NCBI RefSeq assembly: GCF_036013955.1
Contig: NZ_CP107903.1
Location: 372,001-436,000 of the forward strand
DNA: 64,000 nucleotides
Source: Streptomyces sp. NBC_00459
GTDB taxonomy: Bacteria; Actinomycetota; Actinomycetes; Streptomycetales; Streptomycetaceae
Direction: 5' to 3'
Under the pieces are notes generated by a model, which worked only from the letters and a program-made list of their open reading frames with translations, did no database searches and was not told where the DNA came from. Shown in pieces: positions 1-8,636 of this stretch. Numbering within the stretch: the stretch's first letter is position 1; each line of letters starts with the position of its first letter. The translations under genes and the position numbers were made by a program.

Positions 1-36
1 CCAGAAGCCGGTGTGACCGAGTCCAGTGATCGCCAT
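1..36 (-). CDS. VOC (glyoxalase/extradiol dioxygenase-like) protein, 5' end only
   Basis: Only the first 12 codons are in the window. Read on the minus strand they give MAITGLGHTGFW, the usual opening of vicinal-oxygen-chelate proteins, where the first strand carries the metal-binding His (here His8). An AGGAGA ribosome-binding site lies at 45-50, about eight bases ahead of the ATG. The gene is divergent from the exporter at 264 and shares its promoter region. With the aldehyde dehydrogenase and the carotenoid-type oxygenase that follow, it suggests an aromatic-compound dioxygenase, but the metal site and substrate cannot be judged from 12 residues. Confidence 0.6.
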   Translation of the reverse strand, partial: MAITGLGHTGFW

Positions 37-61
37 GACCAGTGTCTCCTTTAACGGGATA

Positions 62-79
62 CCTGTTTCGCTTAACAGG
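62..79. promoter_or_regulatory. Inverted repeat, operator candidate between VOC and exporter genes
   Basis: CCTGTT and AACAGG flank six bases, a perfect 6-6-6 dyad. It lies inside a larger imperfect repeat (41-56 against 69-84) that covers the ribosome-binding site of the divergent VOC gene. The same half-sites recur at 167-172 and 195-200, which points to one dimeric repressor binding twice in this intergenic region. The repressor gene is not in the window. Confidence 0.5.
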
Positions 80-160
80 ACACTAGATCGCAGGGCACAT
101 CGACGTCAACGGGGGAAATTGCACGATCCCGGCCTCTTGACTACGCAAGTATTTGAGGTG

Positions 161-206
161 CAGCGTCCTGTTCTACGCAACATACGTCCGAGCAAACAGG
201 ACGCTG
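161..206. promoter_or_regulatory. 12-bp inverted repeat upstream of exporter
   Basis: CAGCGTCCTGTT (161-172) is exactly repeated in inverse orientation at 195-206, with a 22-base spacer. The arms contain the same CCTGTT/AACAGG core as the dyad at 62-79. The repeat sits about 60 bases ahead of the exporter start, a position that fits an operator rather than a terminator. No gene ends here. Confidence 0.5.
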
Positions 207-263
207 GTCTGAGCTTCTGGTGAGCCTGCCGGGAACCGCTCACGCCGCTACTGGAGGCAACCC

Positions 264-1925
264 ATGACCCGTTCCGATGCCGGGAGAACCACCGCCCAGG
301 CCGCCACCGAAGGCCCGCCGTCGCTGGACCGCGCCACCCTGATCGCCGCCTGCATGGCCATCTGCGTGGCCCAGGTCGGCATCCCGCTCGCGTCCCCGAT
401 CATCGGAGAGATCCAGCGGGACTTCGGAGCATCGGCCGCCGCGCTCGCCTGGATTCCCGCGGCGTTCATCCTGCCGACGGCCATCCTGGAGCTGAACTTC
501 GGCGTCCTCGGCGATCTCTTCGGACGCAAGCGCCTACTCGTTCTCGGCGGCCTGCTGATCACGGCCGGCTGCCTGGTCGTCGCGACCTCGGGCTCGCTGA
601 CCCAGCTCATCGCCGGTCAGGCGGTCGCAGGGCTCGGTGCCGCAGCGGTCTTCCCCTCCTCGCTGGCGGTGATCGTCGCCGCCACCCCGGAGGCCGCCGC
701 CCGTGCGCGAGCCCTGTCGTACTGGGCCGTCAGCCTGGCGTTCGGCGCCATGATCGCCCCGCTGATCAGCGGGTTCACCGCCGAACACACCGACTGGCAC
801 TGGGCCTATGTACCCCTCGCGGTGCTCGGCCTGGTCACTGCGGCCGTCAGCGCCCGGTGGATCGTGGACTCCCGGGAGCCGGCCGGGCGGGGGCTCGACT
901 GGCCGGGCCAGATCACGGTCGCCGTGTCCCTGCTGGCGCTGCTCTACGCCGTCATCGAGGGTGCCAACGACGGCTACACCGCGACCCACATCGTGCTCGC
1001 CTTCGCCATCGCCGTCGCCGCCTTCGTGGGCTTCCTCGTCGCGGAGCGCAAGTCGAGGACGCCGATGCTGCGGCTGGAACTCTTCCGGATCCCCTCCTTC
1101 GCCGCGGCCGCCGCCATCGGACTGCTCGCCATGTTCGGCTTCATCGGCACCGCCTACGCGCTGAGCATCAAGCTGGAGGCGGTCTACCACCTCTCCCCGC
1201 TCCAGGCCGCTCTGCCCTTCGCACTCATCCAGGCGGTCCCGCTGCTCCTCACACCCGTCCTGCCCAGGTTGCTCCAGCGCGTGCACCCCCGCGCCCTGCT
1301 CGTCGGCGGCCTGCTGTCACTCGCCGCAGGGGAGATCTGGATGGCGATGCTGCCGGGCGACGCCACGGATCTGGCGTCGATGGCCGGATCGATCCTGCTG
1401 CTGGGGGTCGGCTTCATCACGATGTTCTCCGCACTGACGGCCGTCGCGGTCGGCGCCGTCGGCATCCGGCACGCCGGTATGGCCAGCGCCGTAACCAGCC
1501 TCGTCCGTGAGACCGGGCAGGCCCTCGGCCCCGCGATCGTCAGCGCGGTCGCCCTCGGCACGGCGAGCAGCGCTCTCGCCGCGAAGCTCGCCGATGCCAA
1601 GCTCCCCGCCGAGGCCATGGGCGCGGCCAGTGCCGTCAACGCGGACGGGGGTGCGATCGCGGTCGCCAACGCCGATCTCGGCGAGCTGTCGCGCACCCTG
1701 GTGCCACTGGCCCGCCAAGCCCTCGAATCGAGCCTCGACCTCGGCCTGTACCTCTGCGCCGGCGCCAGCCTGGTGGCCGCGCTCATCGCAGTGCTCGCCC
1801 TGAAGCACAGTGCCGCCTCGGGCGCACCCGGCGGCCTGAACAGCGAGGAAGCGGCCGACACCGCAGCGGCACACGAGGACACGGACACTCCAGCCCCGAA
1901 GGTCAAAGCACTGCCCAGCCACTGA
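264..1925 (+). CDS. MFS exporter, DHA2 (14-TMS) family
   Basis: This 553-residue protein belongs to the DHA2 (EmrB/QacA-like) proton-coupled drug exporters. The loop between helices 2 and 3 carries the MFS signature (GDLFGRKR, near residues 84-91), and about 14 hydrophobic segments follow. The polar C-terminal tail (after about residue 515) is probably cytoplasmic. GGAGG at 252-256 supports the ATG. The position next to the aldehyde dehydrogenase and oxygenase, behind a double operator, suggests export of or protection from an aromatic compound. The substrate itself cannot be read from the sequence. Confidence 0.85.
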   Translation: MTRSDAGRTTAQAATEGPPSLDRATLIAACMAICVAQVGIPLASPIIGEIQRDFGASAAALAWIPAAFILPTAILELNFGVLGDLFGRKRLLVLGGLLITAGCLVVATSGSLTQLIAGQAVAGLGAAAVFPSSLAVIVAATPEAAARARALSYWAVSLAFGAMIAPLISGFTAEHTDWHWAYVPLAVLGLVTAAVSARWIVDSREPAGRGLDWPGQITVAVSLLALLYAVIEGANDGYTATHIVLAFAIAVAAFVGFLVAERKSRTPMLRLELFRIPSFAAAAAIGLLAMFGFIGTAYALSIKLEAVYHLSPLQAALPFALIQAVPLLLTPVLPRLLQRVHPRALLVGGLLSLAAGEIWMAMLPGDATDLASMAGSILLLGVGFITMFSALTAVAVGAVGIRHAGMASAVTSLVRETGQALGPAIVSAVALGTASSALAAKLADAKLPAEAMGAASAVNADGGAIAVANADLGELSRTLVPLARQALESSLDLGLYLCAGASLVAALIAVLALKHSAASGAPGGLNSEEAADTAAAHEDTDTPAPKVKALPSH

Positions 1926-2020
1926 CCATCCGCAGCCCGTCCGCAGGTCACTAGGCAGCGACACGGGCACGGGCAGGGATTTCGCCAGGCCAAACACGGC
2001 AGAACTGGATCGGGACACCA

Positions 2021-3484
2021 ATGACGTTCTTGGACAGCAGTATCTGGGAAGGCCTCGTCTTCTCCGGTGGGTGGGTCAACGGCTCCGGTGGGGAGTACGA
2101 CGCCGTCGAGCCCGCCACCGGCAAGACCCTGGGCCGCGTCGGCTGCGGCACACCGGCCGACGTGGACAAGGCGGTGGATCAGGCTGTGCGGGCCCAGCGC
2201 GAGTGGGCCGCCCTGCCGTACTCCGACCGTGCCGCCGTACTGCGCCGCGCCGCGCGCCTGTTCGAGGAGCACCGACAGGAGATCGAGACCTGTCTCATGC
2301 GGGAGTCCGGTGCGGTCCGGCCGTTCGCCGCCCTGCAGGTCAGCAGCGGTGGCGCGGAGGAGTGCTACGAGGCCGCCGCCCTTGCCGGGGCACCCTACGG
2401 TGAGCTGCTGCGTTCAGGACAGGAACGGCTGTCGTTCGCCCGCCGCAGGCCCGTGGGAGTGGTCGGCGTCATCGCCCCGTTCAACGTGCCGATCACTCTG
2501 GCCATGCGGGCGGTCGCCCCGGCGCTCGCGCTCGGCAACGCGGTCGTCCTCAAGCCGGATCCCCGTACCGCGATCAGTGGCGGCGTGGTCTTCGCCCGCG
2601 TCTTCGAGGAGGCGGGTCTGCCTCCTGGTCTGCTGCACGTCCTGCCCGGCAGCGCGGACGTCGGTGCCGCCCTGGTCGAGCATCCTCGGGTCCCCGTCAT
2701 CGCGTTCACCGGCTCCACCCGGGCAGGCCGCGCCATCGGCGTGGCCGCGGCCCGGCACCTCAAGCGGGTCCATCTGGAGTTGGGCGGGAACTCCGCGCTC
2801 GTCGTGATGGACGACGTCGATCTGGACAAGGCTGCTTCGGTGGGCGCCTGGGGATCCTTCGTGCACGCCGGGCAGATCTGCATGGCCAGCAGCCGCCACC
2901 TCGTCCACGCCTCGGTCGCCGACGAGTACACCGCGCTGCTCGCCCAGCACGCCGACGCCCTTCCGGTCGGCGACCCGCTCGGTGAGAACGTCGCCCTGGG
3001 ACCGATCATCGACGCCGGTCAGCGCGACAACATCCACCGCATCGTCACCGAGACGGTCGAGGCCGGTGCCCGGCCGGCCGCGGGCGGCACCTACCAGGAC
3101 CTGTTCTACCGGCCGACCGTGCTCACCGACGTACCGCTGACCGCGCCCGCCTACGCGCAGGAGATCTTCGGGCCCGTGGCACCCGTCGTCCCCTTCCGGG
3201 ACCTGGACGAGGCGGCCAGGCTCGCCGCGGGCACCGAGTACGGGCTGTCCCTCGGTGTCCTGACCCGGGACGTCATGAAGGGTCTCGCCCTGGCGGAGCG
3301 CGTACCCAGCGGCCTGGTGCACATCAACGACCAGACGGTCAACGACGAGCCGCTGGTCCCGTTCGGCGGGGTCGGCGACTCCGGCACCGGCTCCCGCCAC
3401 GGCGGCAGCGCAGCCAACCTCGAAGCCTTCACCGAACAGCAGTGGGTCACCGTACGGGGCGAAATCCCCGACCACCCCTTCTGA
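2021..3484 (+). CDS. Aldehyde dehydrogenase, benzaldehyde/vanillin dehydrogenase-like
   Basis: This 487-residue NAD(P)-dependent aldehyde dehydrogenase is of normal family length. The catalytic Cys287 lies in GQICMASSR and the general base Glu253 in HLELGGNS. Asn155 (APFNVP) and Lys178 (VLKPD) match the oxyanion and cofactor-binding positions, and FTGSTRAGR is the nucleotide-fold loop. The sequence style resembles the benzaldehyde/vanillin/salicylaldehyde branch. The oxygenase starts about 60 bases downstream on the same strand. In that family, alkene cleavage of stilbenes or phenylpropenes yields aromatic aldehydes, so this enzyme would plausibly turn the product into the acid. The ribosome-binding site is weak, so the start is the first in-frame ATG rather than a certainty. 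Confidence 0.88.
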   Translation: MTFLDSSIWEGLVFSGGWVNGSGGEYDAVEPATGKTLGRVGCGTPADVDKAVDQAVRAQREWAALPYSDRAAVLRRAARLFEEHRQEIETCLMRESGAVRPFAALQVSSGGAEECYEAAALAGAPYGELLRSGQERLSFARRRPVGVVGVIAPFNVPITLAMRAVAPALALGNAVVLKPDPRTAISGGVVFARVFEEAGLPPGLLHVLPGSADVGAALVEHPRVPVIAFTGSTRAGRAIGVAAARHLKRVHLELGGNSALVVMDDVDLDKAASVGAWGSFVHAGQICMASSRHLVHASVADEYTALLAQHADALPVGDPLGENVALGPIIDAGQRDNIHRIVTETVEAGARPAAGGTYQDLFYRPTVLTDVPLTAPAYAQEIFGPVAPVVPFRDLDEAARLAAGTEYGLSLGVLTRDVMKGLALAERVPSGLVHINDQTVNDEPLVPFGGVGDSGTGSRHGGSAANLEAFTEQQWVTVRGEIPDHPF

Positions 3485-3543
3485 CGGGGCTCTTCCGACG
3501 CCCGTACCCAGCTCGTTTCCCCCACCCGTACCCAGGAGCAACG

Positions 3544-5073
3544 ATGCCCCCGAACCCGATGACCGTCGTGCCCCGTCGAACCGGACATGCCTCCGCTGCC
3601 ACCTCCGCCCCCGCGGGAGCTGTGTGGCCCACCGACAACAAGTTCCTCAACGGCCCCTTCGCACCCTGGACGGAGGAGAACGAGGCGTACGACCTTGAGG
3701 TGGACGGCGAGATACCGTCCGACCTCGCGGGCGCGCTGTTCCGCGTCTCTTCCAACCCTCGTTTCGAGCCCCGCAACACCGACCGCTACCACTGGTGGGA
3801 GGGGGACGGAATGGTGTGCGGCATCTACCTGCGTGAGGGCCGGGCCGCCTACCGCACCCGCTGGGTCGAGACCGACTCGATGAAGGTCGAGGTGGAGGCC
3901 GGCGAAGCGGTCTACAGCGGCTTCGTCAACGGCGGCACCCCGGGCCGGCTGCCCGAGGGCGCCCCGCCCGCCAAGAACGTGGCCAACATCAACGCCGGCA
4001 TCTTCGACGACCACCTGATCGTCTACTTCGAGGGCGGACTGCCGCACGCGCTGGACCCCGAGACCCTGCGCACGATCGGTACGTACGACTTCCACGGCGG
4101 CGTCGACGTCCTGTGCACCGGCCACTACAAGACCGACCCCGACACCGGCGACATGCTCTTCTTCGCCGCCACCGGCCCGGTCGTCACCTGGTATCGCGCC
4201 GACGTGAAGACAGCCGAGATCATCGACTCGCACTCCTTCGATATCGGCGTGCCGGTCCTCATGCACGACTTCGCGGTGAGCGACACCTACGCCGTCTTCT
4301 TCGTCACCCCTGCCCAGTTCCGCCTCGACCTGGTCATGCAGAGCAGGCCCGGCGTTGTCTGGGACGAGAACTCCCTCGAACACGGTGTGCAGATCGTCCT
4401 GATGAACCGCCACACCCACGAGGTCACCTGGCACGAACTCGGCGGCCACTGGGCCAACACCCACTTCTTCAACGCCTACGAGCAGGACGGCGAGCTCGTC
4501 ATCGACGGGCACCGCATCAGCCGGCTCGGCAATCCCGTCGACCGCCTCTCCACGCCGCTGGGCTCCCACGAGTGGTTCCCTCCGGCCCAGCCGTACCGAT
4601 GGCGCGTCGACCTGGCCACCGGACGGGCCACGGAGGAGATGATCAGTGGCATCTTCGGTGAGTTCCCGAAGATCAACGACGCGTACACGGGTCGGCCGAA
4701 CCGCTACGGCTACTACGTCACCACGCGCGGCCTGGCCGACGACACGATGTCCGACGGACTCGCCCGCCACGACCACCTCCTCGACCGCACCACCGTCGTC
4801 GAGGGACCGGACGGCCTGACCAGCCCCGGCGAACCGGTCTTCGTCGCCCGCGAGAACGCCTGCGGCGAGGACGACGGCTACCTGCTCACCCTGTGGTGGA
4901 ACCGCACCACCAACCTGAGCGAACTGCTCATCCACGACGCCGCCGACCTGCGCCGCACCCCGCTGGCCAGGGTCAGGCTCCCCAGCCGCGTGCCCTTCGG
5001 CTTCCACGGAAGCTGGGCCGACCACGTCGTCCTGGACCGGGCCATCGCGGCCCGTAGCAACGACGGCCGGTAG
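3544..5073 (+). CDS. Carotenoid-cleavage/lignostilbene dioxygenase family oxygenase
   Basis: The 509-residue protein has the four-histidine Fe(II) site of the carotenoid oxygenase family: His194 (TGHYKTDPDTG), His241 (MHDFAV), His307 (NTHFFNAYE) and His488 (FGFHGSW). RYHWWEGDGMV is the usual N-terminal blade motif. The ATG at 3544, preceded by AGGAG, is preferred over the in-frame extension to 3442, which would overlap the dehydrogenase gene. Family members cleave carotenoids, apocarotenoids, stilbenes or phenylpropenes oxidatively to aldehydes. The upstream aldehyde dehydrogenase favours a lignostilbene- or isoeugenol-type reaction over carotenoid cleavage, and no carotenoid biosynthesis gene is nearby. 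The substrate assignment is inference. Confidence 0.88.
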   Translation: MPPNPMTVVPRRTGHASAATSAPAGAVWPTDNKFLNGPFAPWTEENEAYDLEVDGEIPSDLAGALFRVSSNPRFEPRNTDRYHWWEGDGMVCGIYLREGRAAYRTRWVETDSMKVEVEAGEAVYSGFVNGGTPGRLPEGAPPAKNVANINAGIFDDHLIVYFEGGLPHALDPETLRTIGTYDFHGGVDVLCTGHYKTDPDTGDMLFFAATGPVVTWYRADVKTAEIIDSHSFDIGVPVLMHDFAVSDTYAVFFVTPAQFRLDLVMQSRPGVVWDENSLEHGVQIVLMNRHTHEVTWHELGGHWANTHFFNAYEQDGELVIDGHRISRLGNPVDRLSTPLGSHEWFPPAQPYRWRVDLATGRATEEMISGIFGEFPKINDAYTGRPNRYGYYVTTRGLADDTMSDGLARHDHLLDRTTVVEGPDGLTSPGEPVFVARENACGEDDGYLLTLWWNRTTNLSELLIHDAADLRRTPLARVRLPSRVPFGFHGSWADHVVLDRAIAARSNDGR

Positions 5074-5207
5074 CGATGCCACGTCAGAGCCTTCTCCCAG
5101 CCGGCTCTGGCGGCCGCCACCTCACAGCGGTCGGGAGGGCTGAGCCGGCCCAAAAGGGGGTAGTCGAGCCGAGAAAGGCACTCGCCGGTACCGAAGAATG
5201 GAGCCGC

Positions 5208-5354
5208 ATGCCAGGCATGTTGGAACGTATCAAGCAGTTCGCAAAGAGTCCCCAAGGGCGTCGCGCGGCCGAGCAGGCGCGGCGGGCCGCAGCAGACCCC
5301 CGTCGCCGGGCCCAGGCCAAGAGCCTGCTGAGCAAGTTCCGGGGCCGTCGCTGA
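5208..5354 (+). CDS. Arg-rich small protein, 48 aa
   Basis: A short, strongly basic and probably helical protein beginning MPGMLERIKQFAKSP and ending FRGRR. There is no signal peptide, membrane span or cysteine. An AATGGAG element sits six bases ahead of the ATG at 5208; a second ATG at 5217 is possible. I recall proteins of this general shape as unnamed small proteins in Streptomyces, but I cannot give a function. The charge pattern would allow nucleic-acid or membrane-surface binding, which is speculation. Confidence 0.6.
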   Translation: MPGMLERIKQFAKSPQGRRAAEQARRAAADPRRRAQAKSLLSKFRGRR

Positions 5355-5519
5355 CGACATCCGCCCCGCACAAAACGTATTCCGGAATGCCGCGAGCACC
5401 CGGTCCTCCAGTGGCAGGCTCCAGGGCCTGTCCTTGCGGACCGGGACCGCCGCAGCCTCAACCCACAGGTACCGAAACCACGTCGGCTCCTTCCCCTGCG
5501 GCCCGACCTCTTGGGCAGG

Positions 5520-6170
5520 TCACGGCAGGCCAGGCGTGGACCAGGCCGAATCCCACCGCCAGGACCTCCACGCAGCATCGGCGAACGGGCCCGAGCGTTC
5601 CCCGATCATCGCGAGAGCCCGGGCACGGGCGTCGTCGACGGCTCGATGCTCGCTGTCGGTGACGATGCCGAGCCGTCGTGCATGGGCGTACTCGTCTTCG
5701 TCCTTCCAGTGCCACCGGCTCAGGTCGGGATCGACGACCAGGTCCACAGCCAGGTCGAAGGTGTCGAAACCGATGGCGGTCCGGACCGTGGGCCGCTCAA
5801 AGTTCACGTACCAGTTCCGCAGCCGACGGCCGCCGTCGACAGGGTCGGCCGGGACGAAGAAGGCGTTGACGCTGAACCACATCCCTGGCTGCTTCCACAG
5901 CAACAGCTCGGTCTCCTGCCACCGGCTGTCCGCGAGCGCCCACTCCCCCGCCGCCATCGCCTCGAACGCCTTCGCACGCACCGAACGGTCGCCGTCAGCA
6001 CGGGCCTTGGCATACAGGGCGGGCCAGCGGGCCTCCGCCCCCGGCGCGCAGGCCGTCACCAGAACCGCACCGGTGTCGGCGACGACACGCAGCGCCTGCT
6101 CGCTCCACACCCGCCCGCTGCTGTGCACATCGCGCCGTACGACCGTCTGCCCCGTCTCGAAACTGCGCAC
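5520..6170 (-). CDS. DUF402 family protein, nucleotide phosphatase-like
   Basis: This 216-residue protein ends with a DUF402 domain. Its core motif runs DTFDLAVDLVV then WKDEDEY, the Asp/Glu-rich metal site of the fold shared with FomD-type and nucleoside-diphosphatase enzymes. The GTG at 6170 is chosen because AGGAGG lies directly upstream (6171-6180); the longer frame to 6377 begins in non-coding-like sequence. Family members hydrolyse nucleotide phosphoanhydride or phosphonate esters. The substrate here is unknown. Neighbours give no pathway context. Confidence 0.75.
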   Translation of the reverse strand: MRSFETGQTVVRRDVHSSGRVWSEQALRVVADTGAVLVTACAPGAEARWPALYAKARADGDRSVRAKAFEAMAAGEWALADSRWQETELLLWKQPGMWFSVNAFFVPADPVDGGRRLRNWYVNFERPTVRTAIGFDTFDLAVDLVVDPDLSRWHWKDEDEYAHARRLGIVTDSEHRAVDDARARALAMIGERSGPFADAAWRSWRWDSAWSTPGLP

Positions 6171-6424
6171 GCCTCCTCCTCCGTCCGGGCCGGAACGCCC
6201 GGCACGGGCAGCACGGTTCAGCGCCGGCCGGGCGGCTCGGTCAAGGCACCGCCTGGGAGGGGAGAGGTTACCCCGCTCCTGCTTCGGCCCGGCGTGGCTC
6301 GGACGTCCGCCTGTCGGTGTACGAGCAGTGCTTCGCGGGCGCCGTTCCTGGCGAAGACCGCAGCGAGGGTGACTCATGTCGGCCCACGCTCGCCTCCAAC
6401 GCCCTGTCGCTGCCCTGACGGACC

Positions 6425-6461
6425 GACGGCTCCCGCCCTTGTGAACAGAGAGGGAGCCGTC
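6425..6461 (-). terminator. Hairpin after the GlsB-like gene
   Basis: GACGGCTCCC (6425-6434) pairs perfectly with GGGAGCCGTC (6452-6461) across a 17-base loop. It lies about 30 bases past the stop of the minus-strand gene at 6494. There is no U-tract, as is common for Streptomyces terminators. The rest of 6171-6493 shows no gene. Confidence 0.55.
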
Positions 6462-6493
6462 CAGCGTGTCGCACGCGTACTGCCGTCAGCGGG

Positions 6494-6772
6494 TCATGCG
6501 TGACGGCTCGAATGCCGGTTGCCGGTGACGAGACGGTAGAGGGCGAGCAGGATGAAGGAGCCGACGATCGCGGCGATCCAGGTCGAGATGTCGAAGAACC
6601 CGTCGATGGAGTCGACGCCGAAGATCACCTTGCCGAGCCAGCCGCCGAGCAGACCGCCGACGATGCCGATGAGCATGGTGATGATGATGCCGCCGGGGTC
6701 CTTGCCCGGCATCAGCGCCTTGGCGATGGCGCCGGCGAGCAGGCCGATGATGATCCACGCGATGATGCCCAT
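6494..6772 (-). CDS. GlsB/YeaQ/YmgE-family small membrane protein
   Basis: A 92-residue protein with three hydrophobic helices separated by glycine-rich turns (GLLAGAIAKAL, GIVGGLLGGWLG), the hallmark of the transglycosylase-associated/GlsB family. Family members are stress-induced inner-membrane proteins without a defined reaction. GGAGAA lies about six bases ahead of the ATG. It is a single-gene unit, with a hairpin after it. The C-terminal ten residues are polar and His/Arg-rich. Confidence 0.85.
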   Translation of the reverse strand: MGIIAWIIIGLLAGAIAKALMPGKDPGGIIITMLIGIVGGLLGGWLGKVIFGVDSIDGFFDISTWIAAIVGSFILLALYRLVTGNRHSSRHA

Positions 6773-6963
6773 GGTCTTCTCCGTTTCCTCACAAGAGGCT
6801 GTGTCAGCTCATCGTCTGCACCGATTACGCCCGAACAAACGCCTTCTCCGTATCAAAGCCCCGCCGGCCCTTGAACCAGATGAACGGTCCGGCAACGCAG
6901 AGGCCCACACGTCACGCCCGCATCAGCGGCACACCGGGCGACCGCACCAGCCAGTACGCGGCA

Positions 6964-6997
6964 CTTCGCCCCGCCGGACGGATCCGACGGGGCGAAG
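6964..6997 (-). terminator. Hairpin after the pectate lyase gene
   Basis: CTTCGCCCCG (6964-6973) pairs perfectly with CGGGGCGAAG (6988-6997) over a 14-base loop, about 55 bases past the pectate lyase stop. A GC-only palindrome (CCGGGCCCGG) lies just upstream at about 7001-7010. Confidence 0.55.
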
Positions 6998-7050
6998 CAA
7001 CCGGGCCCGGTGGAACCAAGAGCGTCACTCCCTCGGCACCGGGCCCCGTC

Positions 7051-8400
7051 TCACTTGGTGAGGACGCCGGCGCCCGCGGTCCCCGCCAGCTCCGTCGCCA
7101 GGTTCTTCGCCGTCGTCTGGAGGCCCGCCGTCAGGGCCGGCTTCCAGTTGACCGTCGTCTTCAGCTTCTTGGAGTTCGCGGCGTTGTACACGGCCACGAG
7201 ATCCGTCGCCGTGCCGTTGACCAGGTTGCCGGTGCCCGCGACCGAGCCGGTGCCGTCGCCGCTCAGCAGCTTCGCGGCCTTGCCGCCGGAAGGGAGCTTC
7301 CAGGCGTTGAACTCGGCGACGACCTGCGCCTTGGCCCGGGAGTTGACCGTGTAGAGGGGCGCGTAGCCGTTGATGGTCGTCGTGTCGAAGTAGTTGTTGT
7401 AGATGTGGATCTGGCCGATCCGGGCCAGCGGGGCGCGCTGGACGATGCCCTTCCACACGTTGTGGTGGATGGAGACCCGCAGCTTTCCGACGCTGTCGGT
7501 GTCGCTGCTGCCGATCAGCATGGTCTTGTCGTGGTTCGTGAACTGGTTGCGCTCGACGGTCACCAGGTCGGAGCCGTTGGTGATGTCGAGGGCACCGTCG
7601 TGGATCTGGTACTCCCGGCCGTAGTACTTCGGGTTGGCGCTGTCGAGGTGCGGCGCGTCGGTGAACGTGTTGTGGTCGGCCCATACATGGGTCGCCCCAC
7701 GCAGGGTGACGGAGTCGTACGCGGAGTTCCAGTTGCCGGTGGAACCGTCCGTCGGGTCCCACTGCGGGAAGCAGTCCTCGGTGGCGCTGAAGGTCAGGTT
7801 CCGGATGATGACGTTGTCGACGCTCTTCGCCTGGAGACTGCCTCCGGTGATCCCGGCGTTGGTGCCCGGCACTCCCACGAGGGTGGTGTTGGCCGGCACC
7901 TTGAAGACGATGTTCTTCGCCTGCGCGGCCTGGGCGGCGGCCCGCGCCTTCTCCTGCGTACCCGAGGGCAGCTTCGAACGGCCGTACGTGGCGGGGTCGT
8001 ACGCCTTCAGATAGGCGGCGAGCGAGTATCCCGTACCGGCTGTGTAGTCGGCGCAGGTCAGCTTCTTGCCCGCATCGTTCGTATTGGCGTCGATCGTGCC
8101 CTTGATCTGGATGATCTTCGCCGTCGAGTTGGTCGCACTGCCCAGCGCCTTCACCAGCTGCGCGCGGGTGCTGACGGTGAAGACGTGCGCGGAGTCGGCC
8201 TGCGCGCCACCGGTCGTGCCGGTGCCGGAGGCCGCCCAGCCGTCCTTGGCGGGCAGCACCTGGTGAGCCAGGTCGACGGCACCCGCGTTCGCGTTCATGG
8301 CGAAGACTGCGGCGCCGAGGCCCGCGGCGGCCACGGCCGCGGTGGAGACCAGAACGGTGCGGCGTGTGCGGAGGGAGCGGCGGTGGGAAGGGGAAGCCAC
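7051..8400 (-). CDS. Secreted pectate lyase, polysaccharide lyase family 1
   Basis: This 449-residue exported enzyme cleaves pectate by beta-elimination. The N-terminus (RRSLRTRRTVLVS followed by an Ala-rich core to about residue 40) looks like a Tat or Sec signal. The parallel beta-helix shows the family motifs: VWADHNTFTD (near 240-249), NHDKTMLIG (289-297) and the catalytic R322-A-P-L-A-R327 pattern. The GTG at 8400 has AAGGA upstream and puts the twin-arginine region near the start; the longer frame to 8565 adds an unlikely 55 residues. It is a single gene with a terminator, flanked by unrelated minus-strand genes. The likely role is plant cell-wall degradation. Confidence 0.88.
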   Translation of the reverse strand: MASPSHRRSLRTRRTVLVSTAAVAAAGLGAAVFAMNANAGAVDLAHQVLPAKDGWAASGTGTTGGAQADSAHVFTVSTRAQLVKALGSATNSTAKIIQIKGTIDANTNDAGKKLTCADYTAGTGYSLAAYLKAYDPATYGRSKLPSGTQEKARAAAQAAQAKNIVFKVPANTTLVGVPGTNAGITGGSLQAKSVDNVIIRNLTFSATEDCFPQWDPTDGSTGNWNSAYDSVTLRGATHVWADHNTFTDAPHLDSANPKYYGREYQIHDGALDITNGSDLVTVERNQFTNHDKTMLIGSSDTDSVGKLRVSIHHNVWKGIVQRAPLARIGQIHIYNNYFDTTTINGYAPLYTVNSRAKAQVVAEFNAWKLPSGGKAAKLLSGDGTGSVAGTGNLVNGTATDLVAVYNAANSKKLKTTVNWKPALTAGLQTTAKNLATELAGTAGAGVLTK

Positions 8401-8636
8401 GGATGAGTCCTTACGTGGTGGTGGAACGTGTGCGGTGTGTGAAGCTCCCGTGTGCGGGGCTTTCGACTCGTCAGTGGTCGCGGAACACCGAAAGGTTGCC
8501 CACGGGTACCTGTGATTTTTTGAGGCCCGTTTGACGGGCGCCGAACCCAACGCCCGCACCCACAACGGCTCCTGACAGCACTTCCCCCCGACGTACGGTC
8601 AGGGCTGCCACCGGTCTTCCTGCCGCGATCGTGGGT

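Noticed and set aside
26..223. 65-codon frame in the first promoter region
   Set aside because: It overlaps the start of the VOC gene and both operator repeats, and lacks a ribosome-binding site.
3151..5082. Minus-strand frame of 643 codons antisense to the aldehyde dehydrogenase and oxygenase
   Set aside because: It mirrors the third-position G/C of two clear genes, has Val/Gly/Asp-rich low-complexity translation and no family motif.
8512..8545. Hairpin with a T-run between the pectate lyase and EEP genes
   Set aside because: The T-run lies on the wrong side for either neighbouring gene, and neither gene ends there.
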